DNA of 64,000 nucleotides from Clostridia bacterium UC5.1-1D10 (GCA_001304995.1 BBZU01000003.1:1-64000), one strand, 5' to 3'; shown: positions 1 through 11,156, numbered from the stretch's first letter. Translations and numbers: made by a program. The notes: generated from the sequence alone by a model not told the origin.

Positions 1-8
1 TGTGCCAT
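1..8 (-). CDS. 5' end of an unidentified gene running off the window
   Basis: Only the first codons are present: an ATG followed by GCA, read leftwards from position 8. An AGGAGGT ribosome binding site lies at 13-19, a normal distance upstream. Nothing can be said about the product. Confidence 0.5.
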
Positions 9-270
9 TTTTACCTCCTATTTTGATCTATCCAAAACTACTCTAATAGCTTAATACATTTAACCTATATACCTATTTCATACATTTTCTCTTTTCTAAA
101 CAGATAATTTATTTTACTACACAACTGTAAATTTTTCTACCCTACACTTAATGAAGCAATCCTAGCTCTCAAGCCAATCAAAATTCCCGTCATCGTTTAA
201 TAGGATTCATCTATTCCCACGATTTCAGTATATCCTCCCACCGCTTTCTGCATTGCTTCCAATGTATTTT

Positions 271-503
271 TCTTCAGGATGTTTATGCGGCTTTACTTTT
301 AGCACTTTAATGACATTTTTCCTTCAATATTTTTTACCCCCTTCCAAAATTTTGTCAAAAAAATTTTTCAAAAATGGTTGTTTTTTGAAAACCACTTTTT
401 GTCGATTTTTAGAAATAAAAAAAGGCAGTGGGATTTACGTATCTCACTGCCCAAAAAGCGTTTTTTGAATCCAAAAACGCCATATCATCTATTTTGATCA
501 CTA
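271..503. repeat. Dispersed intergenic repeat, copy A, with terminator-like hairpin
   Basis: About 230 bases resemble 6421-6723, beginning with CTTCAGGATGTT and ending with CATCTATTTTGATCACT in both copies. Each copy holds a hairpin; here the arms are 424-433 (GGCAGTGGGA) and 442-451 (TCTCACTGCC). Both copies lie directly after the stop codon of a minus-strand gene, the dipeptidase here and yebC at the other copy, so the hairpin may end transcription. The short open frame across the element is not conserved between the copies and is not called as a gene. The flanking bases 9-270 show no gene. Confidence 0.7.
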
Positions 504-546
504 GTCCTAGTATGCAATTTATTTTGCATATACAATAGCTCATTAT

Positions 547-1877
547 TTACTGTGCCAAGACTACCATTGCATACATAATCAATGTAATCGCTCGGTAAAG
601 ATCTTTTAAATCTACTGACTCGTTTGGTTGATGGATCTTATTTTCTTGAAATGGAAAAATGGGGCCAAAAGCTACCATATTAGGAAAAGATTTTGCATAG
701 GTACTGCCACCAATAGCAATCGGTGCAATTTCTTCCCCCATCTCACTACAATATAAATTCATGAGTTTTCTCACAATCTCAGTATCTTTTGAAATGTAAA
801 GTGGAGGATTATTTTTTTTATCTGCTATTGTCATTTCATATTTACCTGAAAGTTGACCCATTTGATCTATCACATCTGCTGCATTAATTCCATATGGATA
901 TCTGATATCAAATTCGTAAAAAACCGATTCTTTCTTTTTGTACACCTTTCCCAGATTAATCGTTATTTTACCCAAATCTTCTTCAAAGGATCGAACACCC
1001 TTCTCTAATTCTCGCGGAAACATCATCAGACTTTCCTGTATAAAACAACTCATTCTCTTAATAGCTTCAGGAACATCGCCAAGAGTCAACAATTCCTTCG
1101 ACGCTTTTAGAGCAGCATTGATTCCTTTCCATGGCTCACTGGCATGAGCATTTTTCCCTTCAAAGTTTTTTGATACCTTGTTTTCGTTTGCTCATCAAAA
1201 AAAGCTATTGAAAAGTTTGACATTACCGCATTTATAGCTTTGCCCCCATTACATTCCTCAAATAACATATCCTCTTTTGCTGTAAGTTTCTGTTCAATAA
1301 CAATTTGGATGGCTCCTTTTTCCGAATAAATAACTGGAAACTGTGCATCTGGTGTAAATCCGCAAGACGGCATTTCCTCTTTACTTGTTATATAATGCTT
1401 TACACACGAAGACCCGCTTTCTTCATCTGTGCCTAAAATGACACGAATCCTTTTATTTAGCTGTATACCACTATCTTGAATTGCTTTTAATGCGTATAAT
1501 GCCCCTATTATAGGGCCTTTATCATCTAAGGCACCTCGTCCCCATAAAATCCCTTCTGAAATGACTGCTTCATAGGGAGGATGTTTCCATTCACCCTCTG
1601 CCGGAACTACATCTAAATGTCCCAATACTGCAATCATTTGATCTCCTTTTCCAATCTCAGCGTAGCCTATTTTATGATCAATATTTTTCACACGAAGTCC
1701 CAGTTCTTTTGCCTGCAACAAAGCATCCTCTAAAGCCATATTCACAAATTTCCCATAAGGTGCCCCTGCTTCTGGCTTACCTTTCACACTTGGAATACGC
1801 ATATTATTTTGAATTCCTTCTATCATTCTGTCATAATACCGTTCCAAACATAAATCTAAAATTTCCTTTTGTACCAT
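547..1877 (-). pseudogene. pepV: PepV-like M20 family dipeptidase, one frameshift as sequenced
   Basis: A zinc dipeptidase of the M20/PepV (Sapep) type, which cleaves dipeptides in the cytoplasm. The start at 1877 has an AGGAGG site at 1885-1890. Visible metal-site motifs are GHLDVVP, WGRGALDDKG and GTDEESGSS. The frame breaks in a run of six T (1166-1171). Restoring one base rejoins the lid-domain motif KNAHASEP, and the full protein is then about 443 residues, normal for the family. It lies downstream of the NCS1 permease, after a terminator. The single homopolymer break suggests either a sequencing indel or a very recent lesion. Confidence 0.8.
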
Positions 1878-1900
1878 TACAAAGCCTCCTTTAAATAAAA

Positions 1901-1928
1901 ACGCCATGCTAAATATACAGCATGGCGT
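1901..1928 (-). terminator. Rho-independent terminator after the NCS1 permease
   Basis: A perfect 10-bp stem (ACGCCATGCT, 1901-1910, with AGCATGGCGT, 1919-1928) and 8-nt loop. On the minus strand it is followed by TTTTATTT. It sits between the permease stop and the dipeptidase ribosome binding site. Confidence 0.85.
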
Positions 1929-1932
1929 TTTC

Positions 1933-3201
1933 TCACACAATTTTCTTTTCCATCAATTTACTTAAGCCATAATACAGAACAACCGTGAGAATAATCGCAG
2001 TGATTGTTGTAGAACCAAACTTGGAAATATATGCGATTCCTCCACCTAAAACAACTGATACAAAGGCAAGTGGTTTATAAGAGGTCGTCTGATCCATATT
2101 TTCGAAATCATATTGATGTTTTTTCTTTAGTAAGTAATAATCTACTGCCAAAACAGCACCTATTGGAGGTAAAAATGTTCCTAACGCAGACAAGAACCCT
2201 ACAAAATGGTTTTGGATGCCAGTAACAGCCAAAGCAGTAAAAATGACACCGCATACGGCTGAAACGATATGCTTGTTAATCCCTGGCTTAATATTGATAA
2301 TTGCCAAAGCTGCGGAATACAAATTATTATCATTACTTGTCCACTGACCTAATACAACAATCAGTAAGCCCAAAACACCCATGCCTAAAATACTGAGGCC
2401 TTCCATGATATTAGCGCTATTTGTCGCTTTTGCCACAACAAAACCACCCCAGTTTGCTGCAGCAAAAACAAACATTGCTACAATAACACCCACGGAATTA
2501 TCCATTTTGCTTCTCGCATATCTGGAAATATCCGGCTGTAAAACTGCCCCAGTAATCCAACCACCTACTACAATTGTAATACCAGTTCCGATGGTAGCAG
2601 GATTATCTGGCATATGTGCAATGATAGGACTCAGACCCGTTGTGCTGATTGCCATAATGGCACAGTAAAGACAAAGTCCCAAAAGTAACGGTGCTGCTAC
2701 CATACTTAAATAAGTCATCCCTTTATAGCCAACAATGGCAGTTGACATCATGAGCAATCCACCCCAAATTGTAGCAACAACTGGGGATGTCAAAAAATGC
2801 CCTGGCAGCATCAGCGCGATAGTTTCACCAAAATACCCACATTGGTATGAAAACCACCCCAACATTGATATTCCCAAAACCAGACCAACAATATTGGAAC
2901 CTTTTCTACCGAAAGGAACTCTAGATAACATTGATGTAGAAATGCCTTGATTTGCTCCGATTCCCCCAGTTAGCGAAGCAAGTATGGCCAAAATCACACT
3001 GCCTACAACAATTGCAATCGTGCCTTCTTTAAAATTCATAACTTCCGCCAGTGCTGATCCTGTATATAAAGTTGACATAGCAACTGCCATCCCAGTTGTA
3101 ACTACAGCAATATTAATTGGACTTTTCCGTTTGTCATGTGGTACAGGTCTATCAGGATAATCATAATATTTATCCTCTGGCGTATAAACATTTTGATCCA
3201 T
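1933..3201 (-). CDS. NCS1 family permease, CodB-like (cytosine/purine/hydantoin)
   Basis: A 422-residue integral membrane protein of the nucleobase:cation symporter-1 family, with about twelve hydrophobic segments. Typical NCS1 features are the glycine-rich first helices and the motifs VPFGRKGSNIVG and GWFSYQCG, the latter matching the substrate-binding helix 3 of CodB-type transporters. A GGAGA ribosome binding site precedes the ATG at 3201. It lies 55 bases downstream of the DUF917 gene and probably shares its transcript. That pairing suggests uptake of a cyclic ureide, hydantoin or pyrimidine that DUF917 helps process. The exact substrate cannot be read from sequence. Confidence 0.85.
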   Translation of the reverse strand: MDQNVYTPEDKYYDYPDRPVPHDKRKSPINIAVVTTGMAVAMSTLYTGSALAEVMNFKEGTIAIVVGSVILAILASLTGGIGANQGISTSMLSRVPFGRKGSNIVGLVLGISMLGWFSYQCGYFGETIALMLPGHFLTSPVVATIWGGLLMMSTAIVGYKGMTYLSMVAAPLLLGLCLYCAIMAISTTGLSPIIAHMPDNPATIGTGITIVVGGWITGAVLQPDISRYARSKMDNSVGVIVAMFVFAAANWGGFVVAKATNSANIMEGLSILGMGVLGLLIVVLGQWTSNDNNLYSAALAIINIKPGINKHIVSAVCGVIFTALAVTGIQNHFVGFLSALGTFLPPIGAVLAVDYYLLKKKHQYDFENMDQTTSYKPLAFVSVVLGGGIAYISKFGSTTITAIILTVVLYYGLSKLMEKKIV

Positions 3202-3256
3202 AACAATTCTCCTTTCAGACTCCTTAAGGTTTATACGTCAACATATACAATCTTAT

Positions 3257-4386
3257 TTATTTCATACGTTCTTCTACTGGAACATAGGAAATATCTTCGA
3301 AACCAAAATATTGAGGGTCTAATACCTTTTTGATTTTGTCTTGTCTCAATCTCTCATCACAAGGCAAAACAATGATTGCCACTTCCTGCGCCTGACGCAT
3401 CTTCGGATTTGGAATTGGTTCACCTGTATGACGATCAACAACACAAATCAAATCCGGACTGGAAACAAATGGTTCTCCATTTTTCCAGCATACATGGTTT
3501 TCATTTTTAAACCAGATTTTGTATTCATCTCCAGCATCGCTCTGAATGGTTGTCGTTCCCCAGTAGTATCCGATTCGATCTTCATCTTCAAAGTCTGTTC
3601 TTTTTCCTTCTGCCAACACCCAACCGCCAACTTTTTCTGCAATTTTCTGAGGAATATGATCCAGATGTGCTTCCTGAGCTTCACGAATAAACTTACCAAG
3701 TTCATAAGATTTGGAGAGAGTTCCAGCAATTACGGTTTCTTTCAATTCTTTCCCACTCATAATAAAACCTGCCTGACCGGCCAAACCATATGCACCAGCG
3801 CTAATAAGCTTACCAATTCTTTCAACTACACGAAGATTGGTTGCCTTTTTGATAATACAAACATTATCCCATTCATCAACAGAAGCGACAGGAAGCCATT
3901 TTCTGTCATACAAATATGGTGTAATCTGCAAAATTTCCGGAATAGCACGTCCACAATAATCTCCATCAACTGCCATCATACCCAAAGAACTGCCTGCAGA
4001 AATGGGGCCAGAAGTATTCGCACCTGCCAGTTCAATAGGAACAACTACTGTTGTTTTTACCCCTGTATATGCTTCCAGTTCCTGAATTGCTTTTGCCAGT
4101 CTGGCTTTTTCTTTATTTACGCCATCAATAAAACCAAAACCTGCCATTTCCTTAAGAGTTGCTTCATCATGCGGTGCAATAGAACCCATCAAAAACGGGC
4201 ATACAGCAACAGCATCATCGGGAATCTCTGAAATATCTGTTATTTGTACAAAGCCTTTTTCATTAATTTCGCTCATCAAAGACTCAATCCCATTTTCAGG
4301 AAGTCCGCCCCCGCCAGTTGCATAAAATGTACAACCTCTTACAAAATCTGTTGCTTCCTGAATGTTTGTCAATTTTTTGTTGCCAT
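3257..4386 (-). CDS. DUF917 family protein (S-methyl-thiohydantoin desulfurase-like)
   Basis: A DUF917 protein, a family often found beside hydantoinases and NCS1 permeases. Recognised from the N-terminal YATGGGG loop, the following CPFLMGSIAPHDEATL segment and the PNPKMRQAQEVAI stretch near the end. The best ribosome binding site (AGGAGAG) fits an ATG at 4386. From there the frame stops after five codons unless one base is added to the T6 run at 4373-4378; otherwise translation would need a TTG at 4372 with no good ribosome binding site. With the correction the protein is about 376 residues. It probably modifies a hydantoin-like ring brought in by the adjacent permease; the chemistry is unproven. 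Confidence 0.75.
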
Positions 4387-4490
4387 AATTACCACTCTCC
4401 TGTTTTGTATTTTTCTTTAATTATACAAATCCATAATTCTGAAACAATTGTCAAAAAACAAAAATGCAAACCAAATTTTATAAAAAAAAC

Positions 4491-4507
4491 AAACCAAGTT
4501 ATGGTTT
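4491..4507 (-). terminator. Terminator after the PucR gene
   Basis: Stem AAACCA (4491-4496) with TGGTTT (4502-4507). On the minus strand it is followed by GTTTTTTTT, giving a short hairpin with a strong U-tract just past the PucR stop codon. Confidence 0.65.
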
Positions 4508-4524
4508 ATTTTTTTACACTTTAT

Positions 4525-6069
4525 TCACTTTTCTTTCATCTTCATAAACAAAGCCAATGTATATAATGTATCCATATCTGACGGCCTTTTTAAGTTGATC
4601 TGCAGGAGTTCCTCAATTTTCTTCATTCGATATTGCACTGTGTTATAGTGGATAAATTCTGCCTTTGCCATCTCTTTCAAATTCATTTTATATTCTAAAC
4701 AACAGTCAACAATCATTTTTTTCAAATTGCTTTTATTCTTCTTATCGTATATATCCAGCCTATTTTGCATGCTTTGATACAGTATCCGCATTGGTGAATG
4801 GAGAAGAAACTGCATTTGAAGAATTGATTGAATTTCACTTCGATCATATATTCTACTGTTTTTTATTTCTTTTAGACAAGCAAAAACCTCAATTACTTTA
4901 GGCAGAAATAAGAATAAATCTTCCTTTCCATATACTGTTGCTACAATTGTATGATACGGGAAATTAGATATATTCTCAATGGAATTCTTCACATCCAAAA
5001 ATTTATTTTCTTCATGCCCAAATAATAGATAAACAAATTTTTGTTGAACTTCTGTGTGTACAACTCTAAATCCTTCTTGCTTTATAATAGAATCCATGAG
5101 TATCTTTATATTTCTATTTTTCTCAAAATCTCCTTGCTTCGCAATACAAATAACACCTACAGCTTTTTCCAGATCAATTTTCTGCTTTTCTGCAACAGCA
5201 AATGCCTGCGACCTATTATCACCCAGAATTGACAAAATCAATTCATGCTGACTCTTGTGAAGAATATCTTTTTCCCATATATCTATAATCATCTCGAAAC
5301 TTTGCATAATAAAACTTACATTATGCAATTGCTGTGTTCTTGAAAACATGCCCAACCATAAATACGTATTATTATGCCATATCTTTTTCCAAACACACCG
5401 ATTTCCATCATCAATGAAAAAAAGACATTATCCTTTCTATCATCAAACAAATCCTGTTTTTTCAACAGCTCCTTCATCTGCAAGATATCTAAACCGCAGG
5501 AACAAATCTCTTCCATACTATTTTCCAATAGCATCAGTGTAATATCATATGAATCACTTAAAAAATTTTAATCCTTCCGAAAAAGATCTTTGTTTCTGAT
5601 TTAGTTCCATTATCCCCTTTAGAATAGTTCTCTCTTTCTTTGATTCATGTTCACTTTTCCTCATTAAAAGACCCATTATATCATTCATCACAGAAGCATA
5701 AGATATTTGGGGATCATTAGGTGGGCAAATTAATGGAAGATCCAGCTTATCACATAACGCAATCACACTATAATCCAAACTTTTTATAACATAGCCTATA
5801 TAAAATAAAACAATACCTGCTATTTTTCTTTGTTTTAACGCATAAATTAACTGAAGCTGCTTTTCAACATTTTCTTTGATATCATTACAAGACGTAATTA
5901 CAATTTCTCCTTGCTTCAGATTTAATAAAGAACTCCCCTCTTCATTTAGATCAGACATTTCTAAGACAGTAACACCAGATATCTTATTATTCAAACCTCT
6001 GCTTCCCGCTAAAATAGTTGCATTTCTTAATGAATTTGTATTATGTAATAAAGCATTGATGGTATCCAT
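4525..6069 (-). pseudogene. PucR family transcriptional regulator, two frameshifts as sequenced
   Basis: A purine-catabolism-type regulator. It has an N-terminal PucR sensory domain (about residues 1-120), a CdaR-like middle region and a C-terminal PucR helix-turn-helix with the typical HYNTVQYRMKKIEELL segment. The start at 6069 has an AGAGGTG site. The frame is broken in the A6 run at 5560-5565 (one base too many) and the T5 run at 5384-5388 (one too few). Repairing both gives a continuous product of about 514 residues, normal for the family. It sits directly upstream of the DUF917/NCS1 pair and most likely controls it. Confidence 0.8.
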
Positions 6070-6420
6070 AACACACCTCTTTCCTTTGCTATATAGGATT
6101 GTAATAATTGTTCGTTTCACAACTGCATGATGTTCTTTTTTCAAAACACATATATAAATCAATCCCACATAGTTAATCCACAATTATTCTAGTTCCTTTT
6201 TATATTTAAACCCCCTAATAGACAAAGATCCACATTTATAAAAAAGTATATCACAAAGATTCTAGTACAACAACCTCTGCTAATTTACCAATATTGGCAA
6301 ATATAGGTTTAAAATTCTTTCATGTTCTTCCATAAACATTCCATCCTTGTAGGTAGCACTTTATGTAAAACTTAAGATTTATAAAAATAAATCATTTCCT
6401 CTGTATTCAATTTTTTAAAG
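6070..6420. other. AT-rich intergenic region, no gene seen
   Basis: About 350 bases between the PucR start and repeat copy B. It should hold the PucR promoter, but no convincing -35/-10 pair or other structure stands out. Confidence 0.4.
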
Positions 6421-6723
6421 ACTTCAGGATGTTCATACAACTTTACTTTTGGCACTTTCATGACATTTTCCTTCAAAAATTTGTCGAAAAAAATTTTTTC
6501 AAAAATTGGTTATATTTTTGGAAACCACTTTTTTGTAGATTTTCAGAAACGAAAAAAGGCAGCGAGATTTTTTCTATCTCACTGCCCGAAAATCGTTTTT
6601 CAGCTCCAAAAACACTATGTCATCTATAAAATTGGAATTTTTGAGGCTTTGAAAATCGCCCTCAAAAACCGCTGGAAGCCTTGATCTTACTGACTTCGCA
6701 GCTATGTCATCTATTTTGATCAC
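6421..6723. repeat. Dispersed intergenic repeat, copy B
   Basis: Second copy of the element at 271-503. It shares the CTTCAGGATGTT start, the AAAATTTTTCAAAAAT-rich middle, the GGCAG...CTGCC hairpin (6558-6568 with 6576-6586) and the CATCTATTTTGATCACT end. It carries about 70 extra bases before the end and slightly overlaps the yebC stop codon. Confidence 0.7.
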
Positions 6724-7448
6724 TCATCCCAGTTATGATATACATTCTGTACATCATCGTCATCATCCAGCATATCCAGCAATTTATTCATTTTCTTGAT
6801 ATCTTCATCAGATTTCAGTTCTGTATATGTCTGAGGAATCATTGTCACTTCTGCGCTTGCCATAGGAATGCCTGCTGCTTCCATAGCTTCACGTACTGCA
6901 GAGAAGTCATCAGGAGAAGTTGTAATTTCGTAGCTGTCTTCTTCTGCTGCGAAGTCTTCTGCGCCTGCATCCAGAGCTGCCATCATCAGTTCTTCTTCAT
7001 CCATTTCTACTTCTTCTTTATCAATCACGATCAGACCTTTCTGGTCAAACATGAAAGATACGCAGCCGTTGGTACCCATGTTACCGCCGCCTTTTTGTAA
7101 ATGCATTTCTTACATTTGCAGCTGCACGGTTTCTGTTATCTGTCAGCGCTTCTACGATAACTGCTACACCACTGGGGCCATAACCTTCATATGTTACCAA
7201 TTCGTATTCTACGCCTTCTTCGTTACCAGCTGCTTTTTTGATACTTCTTTCGATAGTATCATTGGGCATATTGTTAGATTTACATTTTGCGATTACATCA
7301 CGCAGTTTACCGTTTACAGCGGGATCGGGGCCGCCAGCTTTTACTGCAACCTGAATTTCTCTGCCCAACATGGTAAATACTTTACCTTTGGCAGCATCAT
7401 TTTTTCCTTTTTATGTTTAATATTCGCAAACTTAGAATGTCCAGACAT
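6720..7448 (-). pseudogene. yebC: YebC/PmpR family protein, two compensating frameshifts as sequenced
   Basis: A conserved YebC family protein (regulator or ribosome-associated factor). The sequence reads [15 protein letters not shown], then [28 protein letters not shown] and an acidic C-terminus. The start at 7448 has a GAGGAGGG site. The frame is broken twice: the T6 run at 7400-7405 lacks one base and the T5 run at 7092-7096 has one extra. Together they restore a 242-residue protein, the normal family length. Two opposite homopolymer errors in such a conserved gene point to sequencing indels rather than gene loss. Confidence 0.85.
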
Positions 7449-7517
7449 TCATAACCCTCCTCGATTAAAATTCACCAAAATATTTTATCATTTTTTCATC
7501 GAAAAAACAAGATAAAA

Positions 7518-8174
7518 CTACGATTCTGTCAACTGAAGTTCGCCATTTTGCCAAACACCAAAGACTTCATCCACCTTTTCGGCAGCCTGTTTGCCTTTCA
7601 TAATATCCAGCATCTTCTTTTCGAAGGCTTCGGACTGTTCCGATTCTACCAGCACACAAAACTGCACCTGATCCGTATATTGGGTATCATGGAGCACATG
7701 TCCATCCTGCAAAATTTCATATTGTACTTTTCCAGAATCTGTGTAATCCACAGTCACAAAATAACGACTATACAGAACCAATTCTGCAATTCCAGCTGTC
7801 AGCAATCCTTCTTTTGCGGCTTTTCCATAGGCACGCACCAGACCGCCAGTACCAAGAAGCGTACCGCCAAAATATCTTGTTACCACAATAGCGGTATCTT
7901 TCACATCTTCCCCTTTGAGAACATTTAACACCGGCATACCTGCTGTTCCCTGTGGTTCCCCATCGTCACTGAAACGCTGAATTTCATTTCTTTCGCCAAT
8001 CTGATAAGCGAAAACATTATGGGTTGCATCCCAATATTTCTTTTTCAATTCTTCGATAAAACTTCTGGCTTCTTCCTCTGTTTTTACAGGGCGAACAGTA
8101 GCGATAAAACGGGATTTCTTTTCCACAATTTCCGCTTCCGCCTGCGCCAGAATGGTTTTATATTTTTTCAACAT
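7518..8174 (-). CDS. yigZ: YigZ family protein (IMPACT domain)
   Basis: A 218-residue intact protein of the YigZ/IMPACT family. The N-terminal domain carries the signature RFSDDGEPQGTAGMP and the TRYFGGTLLGTGGLVRAY segment; the C-terminal domain is ferredoxin-fold-like. Members are conserved cytoplasmic proteins linked to stress and translation, with no firmly defined enzyme activity in bacteria. The ATG at 8174 follows AAGGTGA at a good distance, better than the TTG two codons upstream. Confidence 0.9.
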   Translation of the reverse strand: MLKKYKTILAQAEAEIVEKKSRFIATVRPVKTEEEARSFIEELKKKYWDATHNVFAYQIGERNEIQRFSDDGEPQGTAGMPVLNVLKGEDVKDTAIVVTRYFGGTLLGTGGLVRAYGKAAKEGLLTAGIAELVLYSRYFVTVDYTDSGKVQYEILQDGHVLHDTQYTDQVQFCVLVESEQSEAFEKKMLDIMKGKQAAEKVDEVFGVWQNGELQLTES

Positions 8175-8292
8175 AAGCAATCACCTTGCTTTAGTATACC
8201 AAAAAGCAGCAATCCACTCAAGAAAGAAACTGCATAAAAGCCATATTTTTTGCGCAGAATAATGCTGACAAACAAAAAGGAGGCATACAGAC

Positions 8293-8472
8293 ATGGCTGG
8301 ACAAAAATATCAAGATCTTGCGGATTTACTGCTGCACAACGAACGTGCGAAACATTTTTATAAAGGCTTACCCGACACCACACAGATTGCATTATCCAAC
8401 AACAGCAGCTCCATCTGCTCCATGGAAGACCTGAGAAATTTTGTAAGTACCGTGGAACAGAAAAAGAAATAA
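8293..8472 (+). CDS. Small conserved-looking hypothetical protein (59 aa)
   Basis: A short gene on the plus strand, divergent from yigZ. A strong AGGAGG site lies about 8 bases before the ATG. The product starts MAGQKYQDLADLL and ends in a lysine-rich tail, with no membrane segment or signal peptide. A strong bidirectional terminator follows 20 bases after the stop. The ribosome binding site, the terminator and the soluble, codon-like composition argue that it is real. The antisense open frame here is rejected. I do not recognise the family. Confidence 0.7.
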   Translation: MAGQKYQDLADLLLHNERAKHFYKGLPDTTQIALSNNSSSICSMEDLRNFVSTVEQKKK

Positions 8473-8491
8473 GTTTTCCCTACAAAACAAT

Positions 8492-8531
8492 AACCCCATG
8501 GAACGACAGTTTTCTGTCATTCCATGGGGTT
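8492..8531. terminator. Bidirectional terminator between the small ORF and clpB
   Basis: An 18-bp stem with one mismatch (8492-8509 with 8514-8531, core CCCCATGGAA) and a TTTT loop. T-rich sequence follows on the plus strand and A-rich sequence precedes it, so it can serve both the small plus-strand gene and clpB. Confidence 0.85.
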
Positions 8532-8567
8532 TCTCTATTCTTTTGAGGTCATTGCAAAGAACAGATT

Positions 8568-11156
8568 TTATTTCGCTGTAACGCTGTATTCGCCATTTTC
8601 TACATCTACTACCAAGGTTGTGCCCTGATCAATATCACCGGCAATAATCTTCCGTGCCAGCAGTGTTTCGATGTCACGCTGTACCAGACGTTTCAAAGGT
8701 CTTGCACCAAAGGCAGGATCATACCCAGTTTCTACGATATAATCTTTCGCACGTTCTGTCAGTTCACATTTCAGCTGTTTATCTGCCAGACGTTTGTTCA
8801 GATCTTTCATGATCAGGTCAATGATATGGGTGATGTTATCCTTTGTCAGAGGTTTGTAGAATACGATTTCATCCAGTCTGTTCAGGAATTCAGGACGGAA
8901 GGAATGATGCAGCAGTTCTTCTACCTGATTTCTTGCTTCCTGGGTAATTTCGCCGTTTGCATCAATGCCTTCCAGCAGATAATTGGAGCCCAAGTTACTT
9001 GTCAGGATGATAACGGTATTCTTGAAGTCAACAGTTCTGCCCTGAGAGTCTGTGATTCGGCCATCATCCAATACCTGAAGCAGAATATTGAACACATCAG
9101 GATGTGCTTTTTCCACTTCATCGAACAGGATTACGGAATAAGGTTTTCTCCGAACAGCCTCTGTCAGCTGACCGCCTTCTTCATAACCTACATATCCGGG
9201 AGGCGCACCAATCAGACGAGACACACTGAATTTTTCCATATATTCAGTCATATCGATTCTGACCATATTCTTTTCATCATCAAACAGGCATTCTGCCAAT
9301 GTTTTTGCCAGTTCTGTTTTACCAACACCTGTGGGGCCCAAGAACATGAAGGAACCAATAGGTCTGTTAGGACTCTGGATACCTGCACGGCTTCTCAGGA
9401 TTGCTTCCGCAACTTTCTGAACAGCTTCATCCTGTCCTACCACTCTTTCGTGAAGGATATCTTCCAGATGGAGCAGTTTTTCACGTTCGCCTTCCATCAA
9501 TTTCGCAACAGGAATACCTGTCCATCGTTCGATGATACGAGCAATTTCTTCCTCGGTTACTTTATCACGCAGCAATGTATTCTTGTTGCCGTTTTCTTCA
9601 GCTTCCCGTTCTTTTTCTTCCAGTTCTTTCTGGAGCTGAGGCAGTTTGCCATATTTCAGTTCCGCTGCTTTGTTCAGATCATATTTCCGTTCAGCAGCTT
9701 CAATTTCCGCATTGACATCTTCGATCTGTTCACGGAGTTTCTGAACAACGCCAATGGCATCTTTTTCGTTTTCCCATTTTGCTTTCAAAGTTGCAAACTG
9801 GTCACGCATTTCTGCCAGTTCTTTCTGGATTTCTTCCAGATGTTCTTTGGAAAGTTTATCGTCCTCTTTTTTCAGTGCCGCTTCTTCGATTTCATGCTGG
9901 ATGATCTTTCTCTGGATAATATCCAGTTCTGTGGGCATGGAATCCATTTCTGTACGAATCATAGCACAAGCTTCATCCACTAGGTCAATGGCTTTATCTG
10001 GCAGAAATCTGTCAGAGATATAACGGTTGGACAATGTCGCAGCCGCAATCATTGCCTGATCCTGAATTTTAACACCATGATATACTTCATACCGTTCTTT
10101 CAGACCACGCAGAATTGCGATGGTATCTTCCACCGTAGGTTCGTTTACCATAACAGGCTGGAAACGACGTTCCAGAGCAGGGTCTTTTTCGATATACTGT
10201 TTATATTCATTCAGTGTGGTTGCACCGATGCAATGCAGTTCCCCTCTTGCCAGCATAGGTTTTAACAGGTTCCCTGCATCCATGGCACCATCTGATTTCC
10301 CTGCACCAACAATGGTATGCAGTTCATCAATGAACAAAATGATTTTACCTTCGCTCTTTTTGACTTCATTCAAAACGGCTTTCAGACGTTCTTCAAATTC
10401 ACCTCTGAATTTTGCGCCAGCAATGAGGGCGCCCATATCCAGAGAGAAAATGGTTTTGTCTTTCAGACTGTTGGGAACATCTTCTTTGACAATACGCTGT
10501 GCCAGACCTTCTGCGATGGCTGTTTTACCAACACCGGGTTCACCAATCAGCACAGGGTTGTTTTTGGTTTTTCTGGACAGAATACGGATAACGTTACGGA
10601 TTTCATCGTCACGACCGATGACAGGGTCCAGTTTTTTGCTTCTTGCTTTTTCCACCAGGTCAGTACCATATTTCTTCAAAGCATCATAAGTTGCTTCAGG
10701 AGAATCACTGGTTACACGAGTATTGCCCCGTACTGTTGCCAGAATTTTCATAAAGCCTTCTTTGGTGATGTTATACTGACGGAAAATATCTTTCAGCGCC
10801 GCATTAGGGCTGTTTACCATTGCCATGAAAATATGTTCTACGGATACATATTCATCTGTCATATTTTCTGCCAGCTTTTCTGCTGCTGTCAGTGTTTTTT
10901 CCAAGTCAGAAGAAACATATGTCTGTCCGCCTGTTGCACGAGGCAGTTTTTTCACTTCATTTTCCGCTGCCTGCAGCAAACCGTTTACATTCACATTCAC
11001 TTTCTGCATCAGCTGGGGGATCAAACCTTCATCCTGCGTCAGTAATGTAACCAGCAGATGCTGTTGATCCATCTGGGGGTTACCATATTCCACTGCCATA
11101 GATTGGGCGTTCTGAATGGCCTCCAGAGATTTCTGTGTAAATTTTTGTAAGTTCAT
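8568..11156 (-). CDS. clpB: ATP-dependent disaggregase ClpB
   Basis: A hexameric AAA+ chaperone that extracts proteins from aggregates together with DnaK. The 862-residue product is full length. It has an N-terminal Clp repeat domain, first ATPase domain ([18 protein letters not shown]), a long coiled-coil M-domain around residues 410-520 that sets ClpB apart from ClpC, and a second ATPase domain ([18 protein letters not shown]). The ATG at 11156 is seven bases from an AAGGTGG site; an earlier ATG two codons upstream is too close. Control by HrcA is indicated by the CIRCE element upstream. Intact despite several runs of six T. Confidence 0.97.
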   Translation of the reverse strand: MNLQKFTQKSLEAIQNAQSMAVEYGNPQMDQQHLLVTLLTQDEGLIPQLMQKVNVNVNGLLQAAENEVKKLPRATGGQTYVSSDLEKTLTAAEKLAENMTDEYVSVEHIFMAMVNSPNAALKDIFRQYNITKEGFMKILATVRGNTRVTSDSPEATYDALKKYGTDLVEKARSKKLDPVIGRDDEIRNVIRILSRKTKNNPVLIGEPGVGKTAIAEGLAQRIVKEDVPNSLKDKTIFSLDMGALIAGAKFRGEFEERLKAVLNEVKKSEGKIILFIDELHTIVGAGKSDGAMDAGNLLKPMLARGELHCIGATTLNEYKQYIEKDPALERRFQPVMVNEPTVEDTIAILRGLKERYEVYHGVKIQDQAMIAAATLSNRYISDRFLPDKAIDLVDEACAMIRTEMDSMPTELDIIQRKIIQHEIEEAALKKEDDKLSKEHLEEIQKELAEMRDQFATLKAKWENEKDAIGVVQKLREQIEDVNAEIEAAERKYDLNKAAELKYGKLPQLQKELEEKEREAEENGNKNTLLRDKVTEEEIARIIERWTGIPVAKLMEGEREKLLHLEDILHERVVGQDEAVQKVAEAILRSRAGIQSPNRPIGSFMFLGPTGVGKTELAKTLAECLFDDEKNMVRIDMTEYMEKFSVSRLIGAPPGYVGYEEGGQLTEAVRRKPYSVILFDEVEKAHPDVFNILLQVLDDGRITDSQGRTVDFKNTVIILTSNLGSNYLLEGIDANGEITQEARNQVEELLHHSFRPEFLNRLDEIVFYKPLTKDNITHIIDLIMKDLNKRLADKQLKCELTERAKDYIVETGYDPAFGARPLKRLVQRDIETLLARKIIAGDIDQGTTLVVDVENGEYSVTAK

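Noticed and set aside
253-468. 71-codon plus-strand frame in repeat copy A
   Set aside because: The frame is not kept in repeat copy B, there is no ribosome binding site, and it ends in the hairpin.
7092-7405. Programmed ribosomal frameshifting in yebC
   Set aside because: Two opposite shifts in plain homopolymers without slippery-site context; the family is never encoded this way.
8168-8392. 74-codon minus-strand frame over the small plus-strand gene
   Set aside because: No ribosome binding site; the plus-strand gene has a strong one and a terminator.
8826-9983. Long plus-strand open frame opposite clpB
   Set aside because: It is an antisense shadow of a clear 862-residue ClpB and encodes a Cys/Phe-rich, low-quality sequence.
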